Part shown: positions 47,516 through 58,447 of the stretch, piece by piece
How positions within the stretch are numbered: position 1 is the first letter of the stretch
How the letters are laid out: every line of letters begins with the position of its first letter
NCBI GenBank assembly: GCA_026214975.1
Contig: CM047805.1
Span: 1,860,001-1,924,000 of the forward strand
Direction: 5' to 3'
DNA: 64,000 nucleotides
DNA from: Gentiana macrophylla
Lineage: Eukaryota; Streptophyta; Magnoliopsida; Gentianales; Gentianaceae
Notes under the pieces: model-generated
What the model saw: only the letters and a program-made list of their open reading frames with translations
Database searches by the model: none
Told to the model about the DNA's origin: nothing
Position numbers and translations under genes: made by a program

Positions 47516-49213
47516 TGAAGGATGCAGGTTCTTAGATCTAAACGAATTAGATCTATGCGCAGCGGATGGATCACGATTTATATATCAAAACACATAATTA
47601 AAGGACTTAAAAACTACAAGGGGGTTTAAGGTTATGTTACCAATAACGGGAAGAGTCGCCTTGATCTTCCGATGTGTTCTCCAAACGGCGGTTGGTGGAC
47701 ACCCTTCTTGATAAAAGCACCTCCTTGATATGCAACACCAAGAAAAACTCCAAGTTTTTCTTCCTCTAAAACCCAATGCAAAAAAAAACTAATTTTTCTC
47801 CTTTTACAAGTGGTGGTGAAAATTGCTTGTCCCATTTTCTTGGAATAACTCTCCTTTTATAGGAGAAAGTAAATCTTGGCTTCCAAGTTTTAATTAATTA
47901 AATAAATAATTAAAAGAAATCACAATAAAGGATAATTACATTTATAAAAGATTGTGATTAATCAATCAATCAATTACAAATCAATTATCTTTTATTAATT
48001 AATTATTTAACAAGTAAATAATTAATCACACAAGAAAATCAATTCTTGCCCTTTTAATAGCTAGAGGCGCCACACATTAGGAGTTTAGGCGCCAGAAAAT
48101 GCTCTTTTCGTGTATTATATTATTCCCAACTAAATAATATTTTGCATATCAATTAATTAGCCCACCAATTAATTATCAATGAGGCCCAAAACAGGAAAAA
48201 CATCCGAACCACAGAGAGCCACATCGGGACCATGGACCTATAACCAGTAGCTCCAATAATTAATTATTCATCGAATGTAATAAGTACATTAATTATTAAT
48301 TCCGGGATTACGCCACCATAAACCCAAACCGAACTCTACCGATTATAGATGTATACTTATACTCAACCCATAGAGTGAATAAGCGTCCATTGATATAATC
48401 ACTACATACGGATTAACCCTCCATAGATCGTCCATTTCGGTGGGAAGTCTCCGTGAACCCGACTCTCGTAATATCTTATCCTTATTTACCATCAACCCCT
48501 CGATGATCAATTAGTACACATATCCGACTAGTAGCTAATTAGTCAAATGTGAACTCCGGGATCGATCACTTTCTTAGGGCTAACAAACAAGGGACTGTCT
48601 CTCTACTTCCCGCAGGAAGGAATGGATTCCATGTCTGTGAAAATCGAACTACTCACTCATCCGGAGATAGTGCCAATGAGAAGTGGCTTGGAACACATAT
48701 TAAAGTGAACCGTAACTAACACATCAAACACTACCGGGACAAGCAAAGATCCCGTGATCACCTCGGGATTAAGGTTGATCCATATATGATCATCTAATGA
48801 TTTAATAAGATTCCTCGATTACGGAATTATACCGAGAAATTGATTAAATCGGTCCAAATTCTATATGAATGCCATCATATATAAATGCCCCACGTAGTAA
48901 TCCTCTACCGGCAAATCCGGATAAGACTATCACACCCTAAGGTGTTCAAGGCGCATTATTGGTGTTTTAATCAAGAGACCTAAACTCGATTAAGTTCACC
49001 ACGGACTAACAGATTTAAGCATATCTCCACTAACTCAATCCTCACGTGTAATCCATACACCGAGTTAAGTGGTTACATCTGAGATATACTTAGGGTTTGC
49101 AAGCAAAGGTGTATTACTTTACAAGCACAAAGCAAGTAATAAGGTGAGATAAATTTCATCATTCATTATTAAAAACAATTACACAAATTGTCTTTCGGGC
49201 ACTACACCTAACA
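47516..49213 (-). mobile_element. F LTR (5' LTR in element orientation)
   Basis: 1698 bp copy of 40258-41966, with TATA at 47855-47862 (minus strand). The primer site lies two bases inside its low end. Confidence 0.9.
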
Positions 49214-49218
49214 GGATA

Positions 49219-50270
49219 GCGGCTTTGCTATAGTCGAAAAATCTTTAATAAAACGCCGATAGAAGCCTACATGTCCCAGGAATCCTCGTACCTCCTTAAC
49301 TGTCTTTGGATATGACATTTTCTCAATGGCCTCTACTTTAGCCCTATCCACCCGAATACCTTTCACTGGACAACTTGTGTCCCAAAACAATCCCTTCACA
49401 ACTAGAAAATGGCATTTCTCCCGGTTAAGCACCAAATTTTTCTCACACATCATTTGGAGTACCATATCTAGATTCCTTAAGATCTCATCAAAGTGCCGCC
49501 ATAGATCGAGAAGTCATCCATAAAGACCTCCATGCATTGCTCTACAAGTCCGTCAAAAATGGCTAACATGCACCGTTGAAAAGTCGCGGGTGCATTGCAT
49601 AGGCGAATGGCATTCTGCGAAAAGCAAAAGTACTGGATGGACACGTAAACGTGGTCTTTTCCTGGTCATTAGGATCGATGGCTATCTGGAAGTACCCGTA
49701 ATATCCATCGAAAACAATAATATTTGTGACCACTCGTCTTTCAATTAGTTTGGTCAATGAAGCGGTAAAGGAAATGATCTTTGCAAAGTGACTTCGTTCA
49801 ATCTGCGATAATCAATGCTGACTTATAACCGATCACAAGGCGTAAAGCAATTTCCTCCCTTTTTCATTTTTTTCTCACGGTAATACCCCCTTCTTTGGCA
49901 CAACTTGAGTAGGCTAACCCACTCACCTGTCGGCGATGGCATAAATAATCCCCATATCAAGCCATTTGATGATCTCCTTTTGACAACCTCCTGCATATGC
50001 GGATTCAAACTTTCTTTGCGGTTGTCTCGACCTTTTTCGCTTTCTTCCTCCGTTCGGATCTTATGCATGCATACATCCGGGCTGATTCCTCCGATATCGC
50101 CCACCGCCATCCGAACGCGAGGATATGTTTCTCAAAGACTTTGATCAATTTTGCCTCTTGCTCGTGCTCGAGTTTAGGCGAGATGATTGGGGCAACTTAT
50201 CTTGTCTTTAAGAAAGATGTATTTTAGATGTCATGGAAGTGGTTTCATTTCTAAGTCGACGGTGGTTGCT
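49219..50270 (-). pseudogene. C reverse transcriptase, frameshifted
   Basis: Minus strand: MAVGDIGGI-PDVCMHKIRTEE (50110), NPHMQEVVKR (50010), then LIERRVVTNIIVFDGYYGYF with IDPNDQEKTTFTCPS and RMPF (49757-49600), a damaged catalytic region near 49520 (the DDF box sits across a frameshift), then KNLVLNREKCHFLV and KTVKEVRGFLGHVGFYRRFIKDF (49465-49240). The W of LNWEKC is changed to R. The downstream RNase H lies on the other side of F. Confidence 0.83.
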
Positions 50271-50752
50271 CGATGCTAGATTTTAACGGACCACCTTTTT
50301 CTATTTGAGTTTGGACCGGTTGGTGAAAAACACCTCATCTTCCTGGGGAGTAATCCCGTAAAGGTATTGAATCACGTCATCAAAAGGAATCTCCCCGCCC
50401 ACTTCCGTTTCTTCTTTGCGATGTGCAATCACCTTCTTAAGCTCTTCTTCTTCAAGTTCATCGGCAAGTCGCTCCCAATCATCCAACTCCCAATGGGTAG
50501 CTTCTCTCCAATTCGATTTCATCCCGACTTTCCCATTAAAATTTCCTCTTCGGCAAGGTTAAAGTCCACTGATTGAGCTCCTTGAGATCACCACCGCTCA
50601 TCCCTGGAATGTCCCAAATTTTCTGTTCACTTATAGGCTCAAGATGCGCAAGTTGTTGAGACAACTCTCTACAAATGACTACGGCTCTTGAACAGCTTGT
50701 TTTCTTCTTCTTCGTGATTTATGACATCCAGGGCTCCTGTCTCATGAGCTCT

Positions 50753-51157
50753 TCATCGGGGTCGATTCATCCCATAAATTGCTTCAATGAATGAAATTCC
50801 CTGAATTGGGGATTCTTCTGAACTTTTACCTTGCTCGATGGAAATGGAAGTGTCTCCTATTCTCAAGGTAATTTGGCCAGTGTGGAAGTCAATGGTGGCA
50901 GCAGAGGTGTCCAAGAAAGGCCGGCCTAGGATCAGGGGCATTTCCTTGTCAGATTGGTAGTCCAATATAACCCAGTCGGTTGGAAACACCAATTGTTTAA
51001 CATGGGTAAGGACATTGTTAACGCAACCGGCTGCTAAACGGCTAGATTTGTCCACCAACTGAAGAGAGACGGGGCGCTCCCTTAGCCTTTTGTCCAACCC
51101 GAGACTTTTGCAGATGTTCAAAGGCATCACATTAACAGAGGCACCAGAGTCGCATTC
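50753..51157 (-). pseudogene. C aspartic protease, open reading frame fused to inverted D sequence
   Basis: The best-preserved protease in the window: [75 protein letters not shown] and TLRIGDTSISIEQGK. DSG is the catalytic motif. Homology to protease ends at the C of CDSG near 51157: upstream sequence is integrase on the opposite strand from D. So the 170-codon ORF 51265-50753 is a chimera whose first 35 codons are antisense integrase. The gag and leader of C are missing. Confidence 0.8.
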
Positions 51158-52150
51158 AGTGATGAAGGATCGCATTTTTGTAATGCACCTCTGGATAAAA
51201 TTCTTGAGAGATATGGTGTCAAGCATAGAATTGGAACACCATACCACCCCAAACCAAGTGGCCAAGTCGAGGTAAGCAACGAAGTCTAAAGCGGATTTTG
51301 GAGAAAGCGGTGAATTCTAATATATCCAATTGGAGTCGAAGTTGGACGACGACTCTGGGCTTATCGATCTGCGCTCAAGACCCCTATGGGTACGTCGCCC
51401 TTTCAAATGGTTTACGGCAAGGCATGCCATCTACCGGTCGAGTGGAGCACGAGCTTATTGGGCTATTAAATACTTGAACTTCGATAGCCGACTCTGTGGC
51501 GAGAAAAGATTACCGCGAATCGCATGAGCTCGATGAATTCGGACTCGGGGCTCTACGAATGCCAAAGTCGAGCAAGGAAAGAACGAAAAGCGCTCCATGA
51601 TGCTAAAATAAAGGACAGAGATTTCAAGGTAGGAGAGATGGCTTTACTTTACAACACCGGATTACATCTGCATTTCTTTGGCAAGCTTAAGTCCAGATGG
51701 TCGGACCCTTTGAAATTGTCGAAGTTCATCCGGGAGGAGCGATTTCCTTGAAGCGGTATGCGTCGGCACCTTTTAAAGTAAACGGTCCTGCATTGAAAAA
51801 GTATTTTGGCCAACCTTATGAAGTACACGAGGTCATATACTTTCAAAAGTTGGTTGACGTGTTCTGATGTCTTTGAATTGTGATGAGATTCCATCCGATT
51901 TCTTTGCTTCAATGATGACATTCTTACCCTTAAAAGAAGCTTCTACCACGATTCCCGAACCTATCATTCTACTGGTGCCACATGTAGGAGAAGTTGAGAC
52001 AAAGACGAAAGTCGAGATCGTCTGGAGAGCCAAGTTAAAGAATTTGGTAGGTACTTGACTTGTGGCGGTTGTGGTCACACCTCGGTCCTTACCTCTGATT
52101 CTGATGATGAGGTGGCCGCGTTTAAACCAAAGTGGCCCGACCCGGGTTGA
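51158..52150 (+). pseudogene. D integrase, C-terminal two-thirds, frameshifted
   Basis: Starts abruptly inside the core at [20 protein letters not shown] (51175), then the GQVEVSN region with the third catalytic acidic residue (51255), the GYVALSNGL-type region (51390), KIKDRDFKVGEMALLYNT (51605) and the C-terminal tail: IPEPIILLVPHVGEVETKTK (51950), KLKNLVGT, then a shifted CGGCGHTS and PKWPDPG before TGA at 52148-52150. Subfamily 2 (matches B). There is no zinc finger and there are no first two catalytic residues. Confidence 0.83.
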
Positions 52151-53551
52151 CTTTGAGGATTGTGTCAAGCTATTGACATTAAAAGAGCGCTCCTAGGAGG
52201 CAACCTAGTTTTTCGTGTCTTGTTTTCTTTTCCTTTTAGGTTGATTACTTTTCTTAGGTTATTTGCTTTTTAGTTTTAGAGTACCGCTCGGTTACGTGTT
52301 GATGGTTATTCCTCCTACATTCATTGTAAGTGTTTTGTGTTATGTGTTGCTCATATACCCCGTGTACCCCGAGATTATATGGTATGTCGAGTGTTGCAGA
52401 TACTTTTGAGCAGGTTTTGAAGTCACTATCGCCCAAAGTGTTGTCTATTCGAGTTCTGCAAGCGGTACATTCATGCTCGGCTGACCTCGCCAACTTTCAT
52501 CCGACCACCACTGTTGAAACCGGCTAAGTTTTCTTTTCTTTTATATTTGCACATTCTGAGGACATAATGTGATTTAAGTGTGGGGGGGTAACATGGGTAT
52601 GTTTTCATGCTATATCTGGTAATATGAGTTAATTTCGAGCAAATTTAAAATTTTTTGTGAGTCTCGAGCATATGATTGAAACTAAATGCTTGCTAGTTGT
52701 AGTTTTCTAACGATGATAGTATGTGACTTAGTGAGATAATTATAGCATGTCTTTACTTTTATGGAGATAGTGTTCATTTTTCACTCACGAAAGCCTTTGA
52801 TATTGGAGCAAGATTTTTGAACTATATCCTTTCATTATTTTGATGAGTATCTTAAGAAGGTCAGTATGGTAACACCTTAGTTAGACCGTGTACTGTGAAT
52901 ATCATAAAGTTTGAATGTGATAAGTGAGATGTAACTTATGTCTTTTAAAGAAAAAGTGAATGAATAAGTAATGAATTATCAATAAATACGTTTGTCGAAA
53001 GCTGGTTTATGATTTGGGTGAGGTAGGGTGTACCACGTATGTCCTATACCACTATGATGACCAATAGCTCACGACAGTCAGTTTATAGCTGCCTTATGAT
53101 TGGAGTAAGGTAGGGGATTATCTTGAAATGTCCTACTCTACTATGATGGGTAAAAGCTTATTTCGATTTGCGTTAATTTGAGAATTTTGAAAATGATGAA
53201 TACAAATAAAGTGAAGTCTTTGTTATCATGGATCTTATACCCAGTGAGAACCGCATGATATCTTTGTAGGGATTATCCTACTGAGTGCGTGAGAAGGCTT
53301 TGAGTGGAGGTATTCTTGCTATATCTAGGATAGTCATTGGATTTTTGAGAGGATATGTCTTTGAAAGACTTGATAAATTAGAAAAGGGCTTGTCACACAT
53401 ACACCGAATCTATCTCTCGTGATGGTATTGTTTGCTATAGTTGTTATATCTTTTGTTACGTGAGTTGGAGATCTATGTGGATTGCATGAAAGTTGAGCTA
53501 TAGTTTTGATTGTTTTGCTCGAGACGAACAAAAGTTCAAGTGTGGGGGAGT
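52151..53551 (+). other. D 3' untranslated region with two polypurine tracts
   Basis: Second tract TAAGTGTGGGGGGG at about 52575-52589; terminal tract CAAGTGTGGGGGAGT at 53538-53551 next to the LTR. Collinear with B and C in inverse orientation. Confidence 0.75.
52302..52409 (+). CDS. Conserved 35-codon hydrophobic ORF (D copy)
   Basis: Open with the same stop as in A1, B and C. Function unknown. Confidence 0.3.
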   Translation: MVIPPTFIVSVLCYVLLIYPVYPEIIWYVECCRYF

Positions 53552-55167
53552 TGTTAAGGGTGTTTTTATATGTTTTATAAGGCTATATTTTATGATAATT
53601 TTCCCCCGTATTTGTATTATTTGCATAAAGAAATAAGTGTTTAGACGAAATATTGAGCATGTGGTGTTTTAGTAAGTTAATCATAAAATTAGTCAATTTA
53701 TGCGTTTTATTGATGAATTTATATTTAATTGGACATTATTACATTTTGGGATATTTTTATGTGTTATAGATGCACAAATTCGAGCTCAAGAGGTAATTCA
53801 AAGATGATCAAGTCGGGTTTAATTAAAGAGGAAGAGATAATGGTGATTGGATTTGATTGGAAAGAGATAGATATGAGAAAATCAAGTTTTTCGCGTCTTC
53901 GAATCAAGGCGTCAGATTATTGAACGGCCGTTCAACCTGGGTGGCGTCGAAGATAGTGGACGGCGTCCCGGATGATATTTTTGATTCAAACAAGTTTGAC
54001 GCCATTTGTAGTGGACGCTGGCTAGACGTAAGCGCCCAATCCCGGCTCGGCCCGACTCAAATAAGTTTTGCAACTACGGGTGGCGTCCATGACCTTGGGA
54101 CGGGCGTCCGGTGCCGACTTAACTCTAGCCGACCTAAAATCCTATAAATAGCAAAGCGTGTATTAAACCCTGGGGACATCTCATACACATTATTCCCTCA
54201 TAACAAAACCCTAGCAAACGCGTGATCATTCAAGGAGGAGAGTCAAAGATGAATCCTTCCATCCCAATGATTATGTCTAACAACATGATTGTTGGCTAAA
54301 CGCATAGCAGTGGAACAACCGGAGGATATCACATCAACGTCATCACAACCATGATTCGTTAGTTTATCTTTAGTTATGATTTTGAATATTTTGTTTTATT
54401 TATCGTTTGAATCTTGATTTATTGGTTAAGAGTTTCATTAGATAGGAATGTCAATGAACCTCTATGTTGTTTGAATTTTTATGGAAATATAATTCAACAA
54501 TAGTTTTCTATTTCAATCGATACAATTGATGACGTTTTGAGGAATCATATATCGTTAGTTGGGTATTGCAATTTGGGAACGAATTGTTGATCTTGTGATG
54601 AATGTTATTTGTTTTTCTTGGAAAAGTAAACAAACCTTAGAAATTGATCTAAAGGAATTTAGTCGGTTTCGTGATTGATCATACTAATAAAACTGTATTC
54701 GAATCATAAACTGGTTGTCTGATTGTTGAGTGATAGATTCTAGGTGTTCTACTGTTTCCCTTTTATAATTCGAAAACAAAATCGTTTATTTCAACGCTAG
54801 TCTTAAGTTTAGTTAATTAAAACCTCAATTTCTGTTGTTTTGTTTTCTGCATAATTCTAGTTAAATCGTATCTGGACGCCCGTCTGTCTTAGAGGACGCT
54901 CGTCCACTCTAGAATATCTCTTGTTTGCTGTTTATTTTAGTTGCTGTTTTATTTTCTTTTCCTTAGATTTTTAGTTTATTTATTAGGTTCAGTTTATAGT
55001 TAGATTAACCTTAGTTTTAGGTAATAGTTCGTGACATAACCAACTTAGGAGTTATATCTTAATCTGATAACTTTACGATTCCCTTAGGACGACTCGGCAA
55101 CATCCTTTACTACGTACCTTATACTTGGGGTGTTCCGATAATATAAATTTAAAACACGTTTTTAACG
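53552..55167 (+). mobile_element. Athila subfamily-2 LTR (3' LTR of D), fused at its end to RNase H
   Basis: About 1616 bp, TGTTAAGGGTG... with TATA at 54143-54150. The last bases read TTTTTAACGA instead of TTTTTACCGAACA, so roughly the last few bases are lost or changed, and the next base is already inside RNase H coding sequence. Confidence 0.87.
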
Positions 55168-56420
55168 ACTGGACTAAACCTTTCGAACTCATGTGCGATG
55201 CCTCTAACTACGCTATAGGCGCAGTTCTAGGGCAAAGAATTGACAAAAAGTTCGAGACCAATCTACTATGCGAGCCGCACTTTGAACCCAAATTTCGGTG
55301 TAACTACACTACTACTACAGAGCAAGAATTCCTAGCAGTCGTTTTTGCTATGGATAAGTTTCGAAGTTACCTTCTCGGGTCTCGAGTTGTGGTTTGGACA
55401 GATCACGCAGCGTTACGCTACCTTATGGAAAAAACAGATGTTAAACCAAGGTTATTGAGATGGATTCTCATTCTACAGGAATTTGACCTTGAAATTAAGG
55501 ATAAGAAGGGTAGCGAAAATGTTGTAGCTGATCACTTATCTCGCTTAGTGAACGTGGGTGACGAAAACACTAAGGAAATAGGCAATGACTTTCCAACTGA
55601 GCAATTAATGAGGCTAGAGAGTGTGAGGCCGTGGTATGCTGATTACGTCAATTACTTAGCGACTGGACATCTAGAAGAGATGACGTATCAGGAAAAGAAG
55701 AAGTTTTTCAGTGACTTGAAGTATCTCGTATGGGAGGATCCACATTTGTTTAAAGTCTCGCAAAGACGGGTTGCTTAGAAGGTGTGTTCGGAACATGAAC
55801 AATCTGGATATCTTAGAGCAATGTCACAGTGGCCTATTTGGTGGACACTACGGAGCACCAAAGATCGCTGCGAAAATCCTTCAAGCTGGATTTTACTTGG
55901 CCTACTCTGCTCAAAGACGCTGAAGCCTTTTGCAAAGGCTGTGATAGATGCCAAAGAGTAGGGAGGCTCAGTAATAGGATGGAGATGCCTTTGAGGCCTA
56001 TTTTGGAATGTGAAGTCTTCGACGTGTGGGGCATCGATTTCATGGGACCTTTCCCACCATCGTGCGGTAATAAATATATCCTAGTCTGCGTTGACTATGT
56101 TTCTAAGTGGGTAGAGGCTATAGCCACCCAAACCAATGATCACAAAGTTGTAAAGATATTCTTGCAAAAGAATATCTTTACTAGATTTGGTCTGTCTAGA
56201 GCCCTTATCGGTGATGAAGGTTCGCACTTCGTAATGCACCACTAGATAAAATTCTTGAAAGATATGGTGTCAAGCATAAGATTGGTACACCATACCACCC
56301 CAAACCAAAGTGGCCAAGTCGAAGTAAGCAAAGAAGTCTAAAGCGGATTTTGGAGAAAACGGTGAATTCGAATAGATCCAAGCTGAGTTCGAAATTGGAC
56401 GACGCACTCGGGCTTATCGC
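55168..56420 (+). pseudogene. A2 RNase H and integrase N-terminal/core, subfamily-2 type
   Basis: Begins [21 protein letters not shown] (55178), then [56 protein letters not shown] (217-codon open run 55125-55778), [58 protein letters not shown] and [11 protein letters not shown] (138-codon run 55829-56245). Two catalytic Asp are seen. One or two frameshifts fall in the zinc-finger part (55779-55830) and after 56245. Up to about 56420 the sequence matches B rather than A1. Confidence 0.83.
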
Positions 56421-56920
56421 ATCGCTGCGTTCAAAACCCGATGGGCACGTCACCCTTCCAAATGGTCTATGGCAAAGCTTGTCATTTACCTGTCGAACTT
56501 GAGCACGTGAGCTTTCGGGCAATTAAATTCTTAAATTTTGATAGCCAACTATGTGGGGAGAAAAGATTGTTACAATTGAACGAGCTCGACGAATTCAGAC
56601 TCAGAGCATACGAGAATGCTAAACTCAGCAAGGAGAGAACGAAGATGCTCCATGACGCTAAGATCAAGGACCGAGAATTCAAAGTTGGTGAAATGGCTTT
56701 ACTCTATAATACCAGACTTCATTTGTTTCCTGGTAAGCTAAAGTCTAGATGGTCTGGTCCGTTTGAGATTCTCGAGGTTAATCCGAGTGGAGTAATTACT
56801 TTGAACGGGTATGGTAATCAAGCTTTTAAAGTGAATGGCCATTGGCTTAAGAAATATTTTGGGCAACTAAAGGAAAAGCCTGAGACTCTTTATTTCCAAA
56901 GAAGAGGAGAGTCAGTGTAG
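56420..56920 (+). pseudogene. A2 integrase C-terminal part, subfamily-1 type, truncated by deletion
   Basis: 159 open codons from 56441: [80 protein letters not shown], then KKYFGQLKEKPETLYFQRRG ending at TGA 56918. From about 56430 it matches A1. A 157-bp deletion between AAGAAGAG repeats (relative to 23351-23515) removes the acidic/proline tail and shifts the frame into this early stop. Confidence 0.83.
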
Positions 56921-58447
56921 TTTGGAGAGAAAAGTTTAATGAACTTATTGCACACTTGACTTGTTGTTGTGGTGAAAATCATTTCGCCCAAAGTGCTCTC
57001 GATTACGATCATCGAGGTGGCGGTAGTCAAACCAAAGTGGCCCGATCCGGGTTGATTCTTGAACTTTGTGTCAAGCTATTGATATTAAAAGAAGCGCTCC
57101 AGGAGGCAACCTAGTTTTCTTTGTTCGTTTCCTTTTCTTAGGTTGTTTTGTTTTATTGTTTTAGAAATAATACTTTAGTTGATTTTGTGTTGATGGTTAT
57201 TCCTCCTACATTCATTGTAAGTGTTTTGTGTTATGTGTTGCTCATATACCCCGTGTATCCCGAGATTATATGGTATGTCGAGTGTTGCGAGATACTTTTG
57301 AGCGAGTTCACGGCTTTTATGTCCAAAGTGTTGTCTATTCGAGTTGCAGCGGTACATTCATGCTCCGGCCTGACCTCTGCCAACTTTCATCCGACAACCA
57401 CTGTTGAAACCAGCTAAGTTTTCTTTTTATTTTATTCTGCACATTCTGAGGACATAATGTGATTTAAGTGTGGGGGGTGTTTGGGTATGTTTTGATGCTA
57501 TATCCTTTGAAATATGAGTGAATGTTAAATTTTTCATGAATTTAAATTTTTTTGTAAATCTCGAGCATGTGATTGAAACTAAATGCTTGCTAGTTGTAGT
57601 TTTCTAACGATGATAGTATGTGACTTAGTGAGATAATTATAGCATGTTTTACTTTTATGGAGATAGTTTCGTTTTTCACTCACGAAAGCCTTTGATTTTG
57701 AAGCATGACTTTTGAATTATATCCTTTCATTATTTTTAATGATTTATCTTAGGAAGGTCAGTATAGTTACACCTAAGTTAGTCCGTGTACTGTGAATATC
57801 ATAAAGTTTGAATGTGATAAGTGAGATGTAACTTATGACTTTGAAAAGTGAATAAATAAAGTGAGTGAGCAATTATTAATAAATACGTTTGTCGGAAGCT
57901 GGTTTATGATTTGGGTGAGGTAGGGTGTACCACGTATGTCCTACTCCACTATGATGACCAAAAGCTCACGATAGTCAGTTCATAGCTACCTGATGATTTG
58001 AGTAGGTAGGGGATTATCACGAAATGTCCTACTCTACTATGATGGGTAAAAGCTTATTCTGATTTGCGTTAATTTGAGAATTTTGAAAATGATGAATACA
58101 AATAAAGTGAAGTCTTTGTTATCATGGATCTTATACCCAGTAGAACCGCATGATATGCTGTAGGGATTATCCTACTGAGTACGTGAGAAGGCTTTGAGTG
58201 GAGCTATTACTGTCTGTACCTAGGATAGTCATTGGAATTTTTGAAAGGATATTTCTTTGAAAGGCTTGTTAAGATTGAGAACGGCTTGTCACACTTACAC
58301 CGAATCTATCTCTGTGTTGGTATCATTTGCTATAGTTGTTGTATCTTTTGTTACGTGAGTTAGAGATCTATGTGGATTATTTATAAAGTTGAGCTATAGT
58401 TTTGATTGTTTTGCCGAGGACGTACAAAAAAGTTAAGTGTGGGGAGT
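56921..58447 (+). other. A2 3' untranslated region with two polypurine tracts
   Basis: Second tract TAAGTGTGGGGGGTG at 57465-57479; terminal tract TTAAGTGTGGGGAG at 58433-58446. The hydrophobic ORF from ATG 57193 has an extra base near codon 32 and reads on to 57417. Nearly identical to 23530-25055. Confidence 0.8.

Larger units (their letters stand above)
40258..49213 (-). mobile_element. Copia-type non-autonomous LTR element F (LARD-like), complete with TSD
   Basis: 8956 bp. Flanked by GGATA at 40253-40257 and 49214-49218, a perfect 5-bp duplication; removing it rejoins Athila C at GTTGGATAGCGGCTTTGC, as in B. LTRs at 40258-41966 and 47516-49213 are near-identical. A polypurine tract (41967-41980) and primer site (47498-47513) are in minus-strand order. 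The 5.5-kb interior has no gag or pol domain, so it depends on other elements for movement, a large retrotransposon derivative. It is related to G. Confidence 0.92.
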
